A DNA stretch of 64,000 nucleotides from Pararge aegeria (GCF_905163445.1 NC_053191.1:9610001-9674000), one strand, 5' to 3'; positions 1 through 11,827 are shown, counted from the stretch's first letter. The notes: generated from the letters alone by a model not told the origin. Translations and numbers: made by a program.

Positions 1-1
1 T

Positions 2-307
2 ATAACCACAAAGGACCCACGTAAACCAGCTAGTACTGTCGTTATAGGTGGATGGATAAGACGAATTTTATCCGAAGCTGGAATAAAGGCTACACCTGGT
101 AGTTGTAGGTCGGCAGTTGCATCTCTCAACTGTTTAGAAAAGTATCCTGTTAATGATATTTTAGCTAAGGCCAATTGGCGCCATGAAGATACCTTTAGAA
201 AGTATTATCTCAGAGAAGTGAGAGTTATGGATCATAACAAAGATATAGAATCAGAGAAGTCACTTTCTGAATTATTTGCTGTGACTAGTAGCTTTGGGAG
301 TTTATAA
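2..307 (+). CDS. C-terminal fragment of a tyrosine recombinase (DIRS/Crypton-type mobile element), partial at window edge
   Basis: An open frame enters from the left edge and stops at 305-307, giving about 101 residues. The segment around SCRSAVASL and then NWRHEDTFRKYYLREV has the spacing of the last part of a tyrosine recombinase: a conserved Arg, then a W/H position, then the Tyr in the FRKYYLR stretch. Such domains occur in DIRS-like and Crypton elements of insects, where they cut and rejoin DNA during transposition. The upstream catalytic Arg lies outside the window. The 18 residues after the motif are polar and end in FGSL. No poly(A) signal is obvious, and a T-rich tract follows at 370-393. 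It could be an active element or a stranded remnant; the subclass is inferred from memory only. Confidence 0.5.
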   Translation: MTTKDPRKPASTVVIGGWIRRILSEAGIKATPGSCRSAVASLNCLEKYPVNDILAKANWRHEDTFRKYYLREVRVMDHNKDIESEKSLSELFAVTSSFGSL

Positions 308-456
308 GCAGAAAACTTGTAACTGATTTAGCAAAGTTAATTATTTGGCACTTATTGCATACAAATTATTGATTTTTTTTTTTTTTTTTTTTTCTCTATC
401 TTTTGATGATTATACAATACAATTATTGATCACATTGTTGCATTTTACTCAGCAAG
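308..456. other. non-coding stretch with a long T-tract
   Basis: AT-rich sequence with a homopolymer T run at about 370-393. No ORF, splice signal or repeat boundary was recognised apart from the tract. Confidence 0.4.
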
Positions 457-598
457 CCACCAGGAGATAACAAACAGATCTCTCATAAATGGACTTCTGA
501 CGTCAAACGGAACACATAATATAAAAATTTTACCAGTAAATAAAATTTGTATTATGTTTCCTAGACGTCCGAAGTCCAAATAATTTCTTCCTGGTGTA
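457..598. repeat. fold-back MITE-like element (about 140 bp)
   Basis: The two halves are imperfect reverse complements. The ends read CACCAGGA and TCCTGGTG, and inside them TGGACTTCTGACGTC pairs with GACGTCCGAAGTCCA, so the whole unit can form a long hairpin. It encodes nothing. A half copy lies at 757-829. Confidence 0.6.
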
Positions 599-756
599 CC
601 CTCATCATTATCATTATGAGCCGAACAATGACAAAAGTATGGCGGCTTGCTCTGTGCTGTTAAGTTAGTTCCAGATTAGGGCGTGGGTGGCGCTGATGGC
701 CATGACACGTGACGGAAGTAGCGCAAACTAGCGAAAAACGAGGGTAAGAAGACGAT

Positions 757-829
757 GTACTCTCCTAAATGGACTTCGGACGTCTAGGAAACATAATACA
801 AATATTATTTACAGGTAAAATTTTTATAT
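757..829. repeat. half copy of the 457-598 fold-back element
   Basis: The stretch from about 762 (AAATGGACTTCGGACGTC onward) is nearly the reverse complement of 500-584. It ends directly at the first recognised receptor exon, and its TTATTTACAG could serve as that exon's 3' splice site. Confidence 0.6.
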
Positions 830-2207
830 TATTGTATATGATTGCATATATAAGAAAAAGAAATGGCGAAGATGTTACCGATATTATATCTTTACATTTA
901 TTGAACTGCCTTCTATCAGTTCCACCTCTATTGTTCGCTGCGATGCACGCTCTAAACAGGATCGAAACATTTTTAGACTGCCTAATAAAAATTACAAAGG
1001 TAAATAAAATAATACGACTTGTTTATCCTGTTTGTCCGTTTACGTGTTGTTATAAGCCTAGTCTTTCCCTCATGCCTAGCTCTGGGCAGAGCCCACCTAT
1101 CGAAAAGCTCGCATTCTTTTCTCGATTAGTAGACTTCACACGGCTTTGAGAGCGTTATAGAGAACTCTTAGTCATGATGTTTTTCTCACGATGTTTTCCG
1201 TTACCGTTAATGCACGTGTCATTTTTATTGTTACATTAAAAACGCATTTAACTCCGATATGCTTATATATATGACCCCCGAAAGGGAGTCGAAGGTAACG
1301 AAAATTAACCTTAATTTGCTATAATAATCCGCGAAAAGTAGGAGAATCTGTATCATGTATGGTACCTACTCATTTATAATTTCTCAGGAGATGTTAACTT
1401 GACAATGAATAATTTTTAAGATCTGTATGGTTTCGAGTATAAAGATTGAAGAAATTATTAATTACACCATACAGATTCTCATGCTTTTCGCGGAGTATAA
1501 CAAATAAAGCACAAATAATTCTCATTATATATCATTGAATTCCGCAAAGTGAAGCATGCTTATATCCAAGTTTAGAGCTAATTGGGAGCCGAAGGCCTAA
1601 CGCTTCTTTTATTTAGCCAACCTAACTTTATTGTACTGGAAAATAGTAATGTATTGTACACTTAAGTCTATTAAAGATGTTAGCTTCAGCTAATGATTCA
1701 TCATTATTTAACAGCCAATTGGCGCAGTAGGTAGCCCTGCTTTTTGAGTCCAAGGCTGTGGGTTCGATTCCACAACTGGAAAATGTTCGTGTGATGAACA
1801 TGAAGGTTTTTCAGTGTCTGGGCGTTTATCTGTATATTGTGTGTACCTATTAGTGTCGTAGTATATATATTTTATTTTATTTTATTAATTTTCAGATACC
1901 CATAGTTGATGCGAATGATGTTTCAGCACCTAAATATCTGGTGCCGATAGTGCTTCTTTGCAGTACATTAATTCTAACGACAGCCGTCCTGTTTAAAGAA
2001 AACATCTGTACGTATCTACCTACTCAGCTACTACTACACGATACTACACGACAACTTACCAGTATGGTAACTGGATATGGAAACTTACCATACTGGTTCA
2101 CTCTACTTAAACAAACCTATTTCACATGAATTGTCACTATGATATTTTGTTTTTTGATGATGATGATGAACTCAACCTTAAAAAAAGGAGGTTCTCAATT
2201 CGACTGT

Positions 2208-2239
<32 letters not shown>

Positions 2240-5200
2240 ACATTAAATTACATTTATGTTTTTTTTTGTTTGGTACATTATAACTCAGAGATGGTCCCGT
2301 TTTAATTTGGTGAAGATTTGTTGAAGGGATCCAAAAGAACTCTTCTATCCAAAATAAATATTAAAGACACACCTATAGCAATTTGGCAACTTTTGAGAAA
2401 TAAATGTATTCTACAACATTTTTAAATCTGTGCCAAGTAAAATGTAGAAAATTACTTGTAATTTTTTAATTCGTTTTGGATTATTAGTATATTCTTATTT
2501 ATTCTGCTTACCAATAGTGTAGAATTAATAATATGAAAATTAACCTTAATTTGCTATAGGTACGTCGCAAAAAGTAGGAGAATCTGTATGGTGCAATTAA
2601 TAATTTCTGCAAACTTTATACTCAACACAACACAGACCTTCGCCAATGTAGGAACCTACTCTTAACGCACGTTCCGCTCCGACACCAGAGCAGAAAAATG
2701 TTGAAAATGTTGACCAATGAATAACTTTTAAATTTTTAACATTTTTATAATACCTATCATGGAATTCTCTGAATAATCTATATCTATATCTTATAAGTAT
2801 TTAAGTAGGTACATTATTCATTCATCGGCTATCTTAGTACCTCTAACGCAAGCTACGCTTACTTTGGGACTAGATGGCTATGTGTGTTTTGTCGTAGTAT
2901 ACTTTTCTTTTTTTTTTTTAATTCAGCAAATTAACGCCTGCTTCTATCCAATAGTGTAGATATTAGATATTACTCAAATAATTTCAAGACATCTTATACC
3001 TTATATAGTATTATATATTCATATTTTTTTGGTTTATTTTTATACGATAATAATTACAGAAAATACAAATACCTACTAATATACAAACAAATATGACCTA
3101 AGTAGTAGTAACTAACAATAATCTCTATTTACCAAAAATATAACAAGTCCTGTACACTTATGGGCTAGGTTTGAGTATCTCAAAGGAGAAGAAAACGACT
3201 GTTTGAAGAAGGTACGTACTAATATTCATATATTTTTTTAGATGGTATACTCTTTGCCGCATGCAAAACAGTTATATTTAGCGAGCTACTCTTGTTGGAA
3301 CTGCAATTTTCTTATATAGCAGAGTTAATCAACACCAGATTTCAGGATGTAAATAGACGCCTCAAAGAGATTGTGTGTCAAATGCAACAAGAAGGTACAT
3401 TGCTAGTTATAACGTATTTAAAAACATAGTTTTCCTAACCGATTTCAATCAAGTCAAGCCAGTCAATTTTCAGAGAGATGTTCATTATTTCAAGTTGACC
3501 GACTAATATGGTGCTGTCAGTTTAAGTATGACAAACCTGTCACTGCTGGAAGTACCGATTGGGCGGACAAATTTATTAAAAGAGGCACCAATGACGCGCG
3601 TCCTCCGTATCCTGAATGTCATATCACATCAATGTGATTTATATTGTTGCGCTCTGAGTGAATCCACAAGGATCGTAGTGTGGGTTATTCGTTACGGGAA
3701 AAAGATAATTAAATAGCATAAGATATAATATTTTTCTTTAAAAAGCTACACTATCGCTGCTATACTAAGTGTTAGAATGAGAATATATAAATAAATAAAT
3801 AAAACACCTGCACAACTATTTTGACGTTGTGCCACTTTAATATGTAAGGCGAATGTTTTTTTTAATGCTTAATAGGATGATCCGTTTCTTCCAATACACT
3901 GCGCTAAAAAACGATTTTATTAAATTAACCTATTGCTGTTGTGGTGACGACAGATTAGAATACAGTTTTCACCACTCCCCCTTATCCCGCCGGTATCGTA
4001 TGAGGCGACTGACGGAATACAACGGAAAACGGACAGCAGCGTCCTCTTTGTTACTACTACCATCTACGATACCTGTCTGCCCAACGTTGGACGTGTTGAT
4101 TATGGGCAAACCCTCCCGTTGGGAGAGGTCTTTATTCCAGCAGTGGCTATGATTATGACGTGAACCTATGATTTTTTTACAGACAACATGGTCCCATACC
4201 GTAGATTGCAGGTGGCTCATAAGATCCACAAAATAAACAATTCGTTTACAACAACGACCAATGTGGCTAAAGAATTAAACGACACAGAAAATAGCTTACT
4301 GTTCCTTCACATCGTTGCCTTCATCGTGCAATTCATTATATCTGCTACAAACTTACTTGAAACCTCTTACCTAAGGCAAAAGATAACAGGTTTTCTATCT
4401 TATTTATCTTCATAAATATTTTAGTATATCTGTATTTAGTGTTTACCTATCACTGACTTTAAACAGGCGAATGTTTCGACATACTTCGACTGAGTACGAG
4501 GAATGATATACTGGCGATGTTTAGGTCTATTTATATCTTTATTCATAAGACACACCAGCAATTAACTGTAACTACATTCATAAGAAAATTAAATTATGTG
4601 TTTGAACAACAAGTTCGAATCGCAGCACGCACCTCTAACTTTTCTAAGTTATGTGCCTTCAAAGCAATCAAATATCACTCACTTCAATGGTGAAGGAACA
4701 TGCCTGAGTTCTAGAACCACAGGCCACCAATGTGCCACTGGGCCATCTTTGTGGCCTAAACCCTTCTTATCATAGTGGGAGTAGGAAACTCCCACAATGA
4801 TGATGAATTTAATTTTTACCTATTGTTAATTGATTGATTTAAGAGGTACACTCTTTTAGTTCTAATGACAATACTTAATTATTTATTTAAATATATAATA
4901 ATTTAACTTTACGTTTTTCTTTCAGTTTCAAGTCCAAGTAGTAACAGTAGAATCATATATTTCTCTTGCTGGATTTCGTATGAAATCGTAAAAGGTTTAG
5001 TTCTAATAGAGCCTTCTCATGAACATCAAGAACAAGTAAGTATCCACCTAATATATATTATACCTAACTAACGTCTGCGTTTGATTTTGTTTTTTGATGT
5101 GGCATTCAATTTAGTTGTAGTTCTAAAAAAAATTAAGTATTAAGTATCGCTAAGCCTTAAACAAGGGGTTTGCTGCTGTCCGCTGAGGAGTTCTGTCCTA

Positions 5201-7462
5201 TATCTCCAACCACATTCATCAGACACATAAAGTTTGGGCAAAATTAAACACACATACCTCTTTGTACAAAAATAATTATTTAAATCGAATCTCCCAAAGG
5301 AACCGAGTTTAATGTCGGGATAAAAAGTATCCTATATTACTTCTTACACTTCCAAGAATAGGTGTACAATGTTTCATGAGGATCGGTTAGGTAGTTTTTG
5401 CGTGAAAGCGTAACAAACAAACTTACATTGACATTTATAATATTAGTAGGGATAGGGATAGGGATTATGTAAACAGTAGATTGTGCTACAAGGGCCTAAA
5501 TCGATCCTCGACTATAAGATCAACCCTCGCCTTTGCTCGGGTGATAGCCATGTCGGATAAGATAGGTTTCATGCCCGAGTTACACACTCTGCTTTTCACT
5601 TCGATTGCCAGGAAAGTGCGAGGTCTTAGGTTCGGTTCCTCGGTCAGGTCGAAAGTCAATATTTAAGTGAACGAAAAAATGGGGTGAAATGGGATAGTGA
5701 AGAACTGCTCTATTTCGATTTTAAAGAAATTAATTATTCGCTAACTTATATAATACGCGCCACCCTTTTTTATTTAAAATGAATGCACAATTATAATTAA
5801 TAATTCATAAAAAAAGATTTTACCTATCTCTTACAAAAAATTTTAACATTAAAAACACGCGCCTATAACAGTCCTAACAAATAAAAGAATAATTAAAAGA
5901 AATAGATGCTTACTTACTAAGAATAATTAAAACGAATAGCTGCTTATAAATAAATATATTAATGTGTTGTAATATAGGTGATTAAAGTTTCTACTGATAT
6001 TTTTGTCACTAAGTCTACAAACCTGAAATTTACAAAATAGGTTTCTATATTGAGCTATATAATAGATACAGTAAAGAAAATATTTTATTCAAATCTACCC
6101 CTAAATATGTAAAACAGGGGTTGGAATTTTGTTTGAAAGTCCTATGCTTTAGAAAGTAGACACCAAAATTCGCATTTAGCATAATCATTTTAAATAAATA
6201 GGCTAAGTCTTAGGTATGCACGTTCTGTCGTACAAAAGACCAGACGTTTGTAAAGCTAAAACCGGCTCAATAGAAGAAGGAAAAGAGAGGGATCACAAAA
6301 GGTGGTGAAGGGCTAGGACTGCAGCAACTTTATAATGGTAGGAATTGGATCTGGTGGATACGACAATATTATAGTTGCTAAACTACGTTAGATGTTAAAC
6401 TTTAGTAGGGCATTGAAATAATTTGTCGAACAGACTTAGCTCTGCAACATACGCGGTTAAAAAGATACGTCGTATGACAGATATAGAAAATGCCAGTCTC
6501 GGTTTCAGTTACTTTCACAGCTTTATGTCCTACGGCATATTATTATGGGGTAATGCTGCTGATATTGAATCAAATAACAAAAAAGACCAAAAAAAACTTA
6601 TTTATAATCCACTCATTACTTGACGCTACATTTTAGAGATCAGATACAAAGTCAAAGGTCGATACACCCATAATGCCTAAGTTTTAAATAAAGCACCCAA
6701 TACGCAAACCGACTCTACCTAGTACCTTACATAAATGGCAATGTTTATTTCTTAATAGATGAAACTGACAAGAATTCTGGTGGCTGAAATTATGACACAT
6801 GTGACCTCTGAAAGCGATTTGATTCTGGATGCAATTACTAACTTTTATAAACATTTGCTGCTTAACAATTTTGCATACTCAACCATGGGCGTTTTCAATC
6901 TCGAAAGATCACTTATATGCAAGGTAAATACAATTTAATAAAATACCTATCGTTTGTATTGGTTTGGTAGTCCCTGACGCAAAAACGATAAGTTTTACGT
7001 GTGTGTGTGTGTGTGTGTGTGTGTCGGTCTGTAGCATCGTAGCCGATCTGCCGAACCTTTACACCAGACCAGCCAAGAGAAAACTCATTCATTGAAGATT
7101 GGCGCACTTCACACGTCTTTGTTAATATTATAGAGAATTCTCAGGCATTCTGGTTTCTTCGCGATGTTTTCCTTCACCACTAAAGCAATCGAAAATCATA
7201 AGTTCATAAGTTGTGTACACTGTTCCTTGGGTGAGACTCGTGAGAGAGGTGGTTGAGAATATAATCCTCAACGAGTCAGTGTAACACGTTGGGTACTTAC
7301 CGAATCGTCTATTTTAGTTTTATACATATAGTATTAAGTAACCAGGTATAGATAGATAGATAGATAACTACTTATTTAAGGTTACATAGAATATAATACA
7401 GCAAAGTACATTAATTTCAGATCGTTGGCGTTGTTATAGCAGTTATAGTTTTGTTCATATAG
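815..7462 (+). CDS. gustatory-receptor-like seven-transmembrane protein, N-terminus not found
   Basis: Seven coding segments join in consistent phase: about 815-999, 1896-2007, 3242-3394, 4183-4389, 4926-5035, 6759-6923 and 7421-7462 (stop). They encode about 325 residues with repeated hydrophobic segments. Typical chemoreceptor features are LLELQFSYIAELINTRF after the fourth membrane segment, CWISYEIVKGLVLIEPSHEH near the sixth, and NNFAYSTMGVFNLERSL followed by IVGVVIAVIVLFI at the end; this last block matches the conserved C-terminus of insect gustatory receptors. Such proteins are ligand-gated channels in chemosensory neurons. The donor after 4389 (ACAG/GTTTTC) is weak. The first exon's left boundary is uncertain because it abuts a MITE. 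The missing 50-100 N-terminal residues may lie left of the recombinase fragment or be lost, so a pseudogene is possible. Confidence 0.6.
1128..1232 (-). repeat. SINE family A fragment (tRNA-derived)
   Basis: On the minus strand this matches the middle of the family seen most completely at 40874-41180 (the part near AAACATCGTGAGGAAACC and AGAGTTCT). It lies in the first recognised intron of the receptor gene and is diverged and truncated at both ends. Confidence 0.5.
1299..1500. repeat. MITE with inverted ends, copy 1
   Basis: The left arm with CGCGAAAAGTAGGAGAATCT is mirrored by AGATTCTCATGCTTTTCGCG at about 1473-1492, so the element can fold back. The flank AAAATTAACCTTAATTTGCT is shared with the second copy at 2535-2630. 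No coding capacity. Confidence 0.55.
1714..1890 (+). repeat. SINE family B copy (tRNA-derived)
   Basis: The head has a tRNA-like A-box region (TTGGCGCAGTAGG) and B-box (GGTTCGATTCC). The body contains GTGTGATGAACATGAAGG, TTTTTCAGTGTCTGGG and ends with GTGTCGTAGTATAT. A fuller copy is at 16901-17147. The family resembles the abundant lepidopteran SINE called Metulj in Heliconius, a name given from memory. The copy is diverged and lies in a receptor intron. Confidence 0.7.
2535..2630. repeat. MITE copy 2 (half) of the 1299-1500 family
   Basis: It shares AAAATTAACCTTAATTTGCT and the AAAAGTAGGAGAATCTGTAT arm with copy 1, then GCAATTAATAATTTCTGCAA. The opposite arm is absent. Confidence 0.55.
2810..2912 (+). 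repeat. SINE family B, 3' fragment
   Basis: Contains ATCTTAGTACC, CAAGCTACGCTTACTTTGGG, GGCTATGTGTG and GTCGTAGTATA followed by a T-run, matching the 3' half of the copy at 16901-17147. It is 5'-truncated and sits in a receptor intron. Confidence 0.65.
4616..4812 (+). repeat. SINE family A fragment
   Basis: Begins at the B-box-like AGTTCGAATCGCAGC, continues with TCTAAGTTATGTGCCTT, a degenerate GGTGAAGGAACATGCCTGAG and GTGGGAGTAGGAAACTCCCA, and ends in ATGATGATG. It lies in the intron between receptor exons 4389 and 4926. Confidence 0.55.
5160..5470 (+). repeat. LINE 3'-end-like repeat (RTE-type tail)
   Basis: Contains ATCCTATATTACTTCTTAC, AGTTTTTGCGTGAAAGCGTA, ACAAACAAACTTACATTGAC and TTTATAATATTAGTAGGGA, then a short tandem (ATAGGG). 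This is the pattern of RTE-like LINE 3' ends that I know from Lepidoptera. Nothing is coded; it lies in a receptor intron. Confidence 0.5.
5485..5650 (+). repeat. possible tRNA-derived SINE remnant
   Basis: A B-box-like TTAGGTTCGGTTCCTCGG lies near 5627-5644, within a locally GC-richer segment. The A-box is not clear. A short ORF here is taken as incidental. Confidence 0.25.
6423..6610 (+). pseudogene. fragment of a LINE ORF2 (region after the reverse transcriptase)
   Basis: The frame reads LSSATYAVKKIRRMTDIE and then YFHSFMSYGILLWGNAADIE. This is the connection region after the polymerase palm in CR1/Jockey-like LINEs, which normally continues with a Gln-Arg-rich stretch. Here the frame degrades after DQKK and stops. 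It is a short dead fragment inside the receptor intron. Confidence 0.6.
7000..7024. repeat. (GT)n microsatellite
   Basis: A run of GT dinucleotides in a receptor intron, just left of a minus-strand SINE fragment. Confidence 0.85.
7110..7220 (-). repeat. SINE family A fragment
   Basis: On the minus strand it shows the family A middle section (GGTGAAGGAAAACATCGCGA, then CAGAATGCCTGAGAATTCTC). It lies between the last two receptor exons. Confidence 0.55.
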
Positions 7463-8129
7463 GTAACTATCAAAACAGATAAGAATCAAGAGTGAAATCT
7501 GCTTTTCCAAGGAAAATTCTATATTAAAAATAAATCTATTGCACAATTAATACATAGTTTCTACTGTGATACAATTCATGTCATGGGATCTGTATCAGCT
7601 AACCACATATTAATGAGGACTACCGTTTTACTTGCTGGCGGGACACGCACGGGACATTTCTATTCAAGCGTCTAATGAGCAATGACTGAAACCTTGTTGA
7701 TATGATTTCTATGATTGAAACTAATTTATGGAAATATACCAAGCATGCACGGGTAGGTAACGTGGACGGACGCAGGCCGGCGCATCGCGGCTAGTCTTAA
7801 TTTGTTAACATCGAGAATGTAAACAAAACTTAGGTTCTGAAGAAATTATAATCGGTATTTTATTTACCTTCTATTCATTACAATATTTAGTTTTAAAACG
7901 CACACAAGTGTATTATTTTTATTTTAAGCCATATCGTTGTTATTTTTTTTATTTCAAGTAGGCCTACATATAATTCCAATTAGATAACTCAATAATAATT
8001 ACAAAGTAACATTTGCAATAAATATAAGCCGTCTATAACTGTTCACTTATGGGCATGGTACCCAAAATGCAGGCGCTATTGACCCTTTGTATCTACTTAA
8101 TCTTTGATATGCAATAAATTAGCACTTGC

Positions 8130-8310
8130 TTTAACGATGAAGGAAAACATCGTGAAGAAACCTGCATACTTGAGAGACGAGAGTTCTCTATAATGTTCTC
8201 AAAGGCGTTCGAAGTCCACAATCAGCACTTCGCAAGCTCGACTATGGCCTTAACACTTTTCACTTTGGGAGACCCGTGCCATATAGTGGTCCGGTAATGT
8301 GTTAATATGA
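8130..8310 (+). repeat. SINE family A fragment
   Basis: Contains GATGAAGGAAAACATCGTGA, AGAAACCTGCATACTTGAGA, TAATGTTCTCAAAGGCG and GGGAGACCCGTGCC, as in the copy at 40874-41180. The 5' head is missing. Confidence 0.65.
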
Positions 8311-8884
8311 TTTAAGAAGTGGTACCCTAAATTTCACGTTTTTGTGGTTTGTAAAAATAAAAACATCAAAAATTGAAAATTGTATATTTTATTAAGATAA
8401 GTGTATGTTAATAGAAAAATCTCCGCCACACACTCCGCTTAACAAGGCTAGGTAATATTGAAATTATCATCTATACAACTACTTACGTTTTATAACCATC
8501 CAATAACTAAACCGATACTCTGACACTCATAGGAACATTTGCACCTTATACTAAATAGCTTTTATTTATTTCTTACTAGCGATCCCCAGCGACTTCGTCC
8601 GTGTACGAGTGGAAAGAAACCAGTGCACCCACCGGCTTCTCCCACCAGTGGGTGCAAGGTGAATTCTTATTTACCCGTACACCCACTGCGTTGCGAGAGG
8701 ATTAAATGCAAAAATATATTGATACGTCGTATTGCTAAATACATACGAAATTCAACTTTAAGGGCCGCCATTCATTGTGATTTTTTGGGCCGTTTTAAAG
8801 TCGCAAAGTGGAGTGCTATGAATATGGCTCACTAAATGCAAGTGCGGTCAGCGATCCGAAAGCTTTAGGTGCTCTTCGATGCAC

Positions 8885-9035
8885 GGGGATTGTCACCGCC
8901 AATTTTCTAACTCCGGGTTTAATTTAATACCTCAATACCTAACAATTTTTAGCTGGCCCGGAATTCGATCCCAGGCCCTCGTCATCCGTAGTCAAACACG
9001 ATAACCACTTAACCAACGAGGCAGTTATGAGCTGT
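8885..9035 (-). repeat. third type of tRNA-derived SINE head
   Basis: On the minus strand it reads GCCTCGTTGGTTAAGTGG (A-box-like) and GGGATCGAATTCCGGG (B-box-like), about 45 nt apart, as in SINE heads. No acceptor-stem pairing for a true tRNA was seen. Confidence 0.5.
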
Positions 9036-10260
9036 TAAACATAGCGCTATGACCCTTAGGAGCCAAGCCAACAAAAGCACGGGCGGGCGATGCGACGCAG
9101 TGGGTCGGGATATATTGTGTATGGGAAAAATTCACTAATCAGGAGTGGTACACAAACAAAGTCGTGGAACAACTAGTTATAACAAAGCTTTTACTTAACG
9201 AGTGACGAACATAGCACGTTCCACGTTCAGAGGGATGAATATAGTGGATTCTCTCATATAAACTAGCTGAACTCGGTAATGCATCCACATGCCTTTATTT
9301 GAGATTGATTCCTGTTCTCGATGGAACATGGTATGAGTATACAAACACTCTTAGTGTCTGTATAATCCTCAACAGACAATAACACGGATTACTCTATCTA
9401 TTGGTTTCATACATTTAGTAAGAAACAAACAGGACATGCGGAGTTTATCTAGATAATCATAAAACAATAAAAAACCACGGTATATACATATCTGTAAATA
9501 ACTGACAACTTATACACATTTTACTCTTTAGCTATATTCATTCCTCTGAGGCTCACGTCACGAATGAGTCGACAGGGCAGCTCTGCCAAACTTTTCATAT
9601 TTAATCAATCATGTACATACAGCATTTAAATACGAGATTTTGTATTATAATAAAAAAAAAATAACATGAATAACTTCGAGAATTGCATAAGATATATCAC
9701 TATGATATTTTAGCTACTAGTATTATTATTGAACAAAGTTCAAAGACATGTTATACCCAGCGACCGAAAAAATCATAGAAGCCAACTACTGCTCAAAAAT
9801 AGCCTCAAGAAAACATAGCCTCAGTGGGAGTGGCTTATAAAGTATGCCCCGAATGCGTTTAGTTCGCTAGTCACAATGCTGACAGATAAACTGCCCGCCA
9901 ATCACGGCTGGTACTGTGCTGCATGACATACAGTAGAACCAATCATGTATTTTGCTATTCTAATCGTGATGCGTGCGCATATAGACTGATGGATACCCAT
10001 TTCGAATGACAATTTGTTAGAGCGACTCCTATGTTTTTCGTTCTCTGATTATACCACATATTATATAAAAAATATCTGGTCAAAGATGGTCTGGCAAATA
10101 AATAAGCTCAATTCTGCGTTGTTGAGGAAAAATGCGACTTTTGGATCTTTTGCGAAAAACAGAATTCCAGCAAACTAAGTTTCAGCAAAATGTGCGAATG
10201 TCACCTTTTTAAGATACCACGGCAGAAAAATTGTCTTTTTTGTTAAATATACAACTATAA

Positions 10261-10572
10261 CGGTGCCAATTCTCTTGAACACAAATCTATGAACTGCCCT
10301 TGCCCTTTCTAAAAGAAACATGAAAAGGACAGCATTATTTTTGAAACAGTCAATTTAGTTCAGTATTCAGATTTATGTACAGCAGGCACTATTATTAGCA
10401 AAACTAAGAATGCAGTAATAATAGTAATTATTTGTGCATCATTATTTATAAATCTAAGTAAATGAAATTGACAGGTCAAAACTCTAAACGTAGTGGCTGT
10501 TGATTTTAGACCTTTACTTCTTTTAGACCAGTCAATTTAGTTTAGAGTTTTGTGTAAAACAGAATTGGCACC
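10261..10572. repeat. MITE with terminal inverted repeats (GGTGCCAATT family)
   Basis: The ends GGTGCCAATTCTCTTG and ACAGAATTGGCACC are inverted, with further pairing between CAGTCAATTTAGTT-like blocks. There is no ORF. Related ends occur at 39697-39882, 40421-40540 and near 42490-42668. Confidence 0.6.
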
Positions 10573-11827
10573 ATGTTAGTATTTTCATGATTCTTTTTTA
10601 ATTTCATCTCTCAAAGTAATTTTTTCGTTGAAAAATATCCAAACACTTAACAAAACGATCACTAATCAAAAAGGCACCTTTTAAAGAAATTCTAAAATCT
10701 ATTAAGAGTCGTAATTGCTGACCTTGCAACTATATTTAAAATTAAGATTTATTTAATGCTAGCAAGTATAAGACTTGCGGTACTTATATTCCCACAAACT
10801 TAACTGGCCAAGTATCAGCAGCACATGTGAAATGTCTGTCTGTGTAAATACTTAAAGAATCATTTTTTTTTCAACAATTTGGTATTGATATTGTAAGAAT
10901 GAAGTTTATTGCTAGGGACTTAAAGATCATAATTGCGCGTTACAACATAAAGACAAGATTTCTTACACACCTTACGAACGTACTTCTCATATACTCAAAA
11001 AAAGTTTTTAAACAATTACTTCTCATAAATTAGCCCTTACAACTAGATTTCATCCAGTTCGATAACTGTCAGTTTTGAATTTTTTTTAACTTGTGACGTC
11101 ATTGCAGTCACTTGACCCGAAAGCGTAATCGCGGCATTTTTATTCATTTGAATTTTACTCAAAATACAAAGAAATGTAACGAAATAAACATACCATAGTT
11201 ATGCATATATGTAGTTAGCTTTAAAATAGCATTTTGGTTAATGTGAGACACTTAAAACTTTTTCTAAAATGTGGGCATGACAAAAAGTCTTTTAACTACT
11301 AAGAAAGAAGACATTTCAATCTGTTGGCGTTAGTTCCGATATTGGCTGCTTGGCCAGATAAGTTTTTGATACTATAATTATTGTAAGTAAACACATTTTC
11401 ATAGTATATGTGATGAGAAGCGGGCTTATTGCTTTAAGATTTTTGGACATTAATGAATTTTGACCTAAGAGTTACGACATCTCATACACTGCTGAGAGCG
11501 GTATTATTTCACTCGGCTGCTGTCTTAATCCCGCATAAATAAACCCAATTTTAGCTAAGAATAGCGTATCAAGTCCATCCTTAAGCATATAATGACTGAT
11601 ACTTGAGTGCCTGTACTAATATCAATATCGATTTATTAATACGAGCCCTAAGGTCATGTTAAGGCGATTTACCAACATTACAGTTTTGTTAGACGTTTTG
11701 GACTATTGTATCAAAAAGAGCATAATCCTGCAATTAGTACTGCACTCGAAGTAGCTATTACAATAATTATGTGTTCGATGAATGGCATGTGAGTGACCGT
11801 GTATTAACAATAAACAATCCGTACTTA

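Larger units (their letters stand above)
2008..3241. other. intron of the receptor-like gene, repeats only
   Basis: This 1.2-kb stretch contains an AT microsatellite near 2214-2240, the second MITE copy, a SINE 3' fragment and AT-rich DNA. I found no extra exon in correct phase. The flanking donor CT/GTACGT and acceptor TTTTTTTAG agree with one intron. Confidence 0.4.

Noticed and set aside
769..1149. 126-aa open frame taken whole as a gene
   Set aside because: Its first part is MITE sequence and its end runs past a good donor at 999/1000 into SINE DNA. Only the part up to 999 is used, as a receptor exon.
1714..1790. tRNA gene suggested by A-box and B-box
   Set aside because: The body continues into the family B SINE shared with 16901-17147, and no acceptor stem forms. 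The same applies to the heads at 8885-9035, 40874 and 45655.
3473..3642. Candidate additional receptor exon after a TTTTCAG
   Set aside because: The phase fits, but the frame ends in a stop with no donor, and splicing 3394 directly to 4183 keeps the frame and the expected receptor sequence.
8539..8835. 98-aa plus-strand ORF
   Set aside because: The sequence around ACTAGCGATCCCCAGCGACT and following is a retroelement-tail type repeat. No domain and no splice context.
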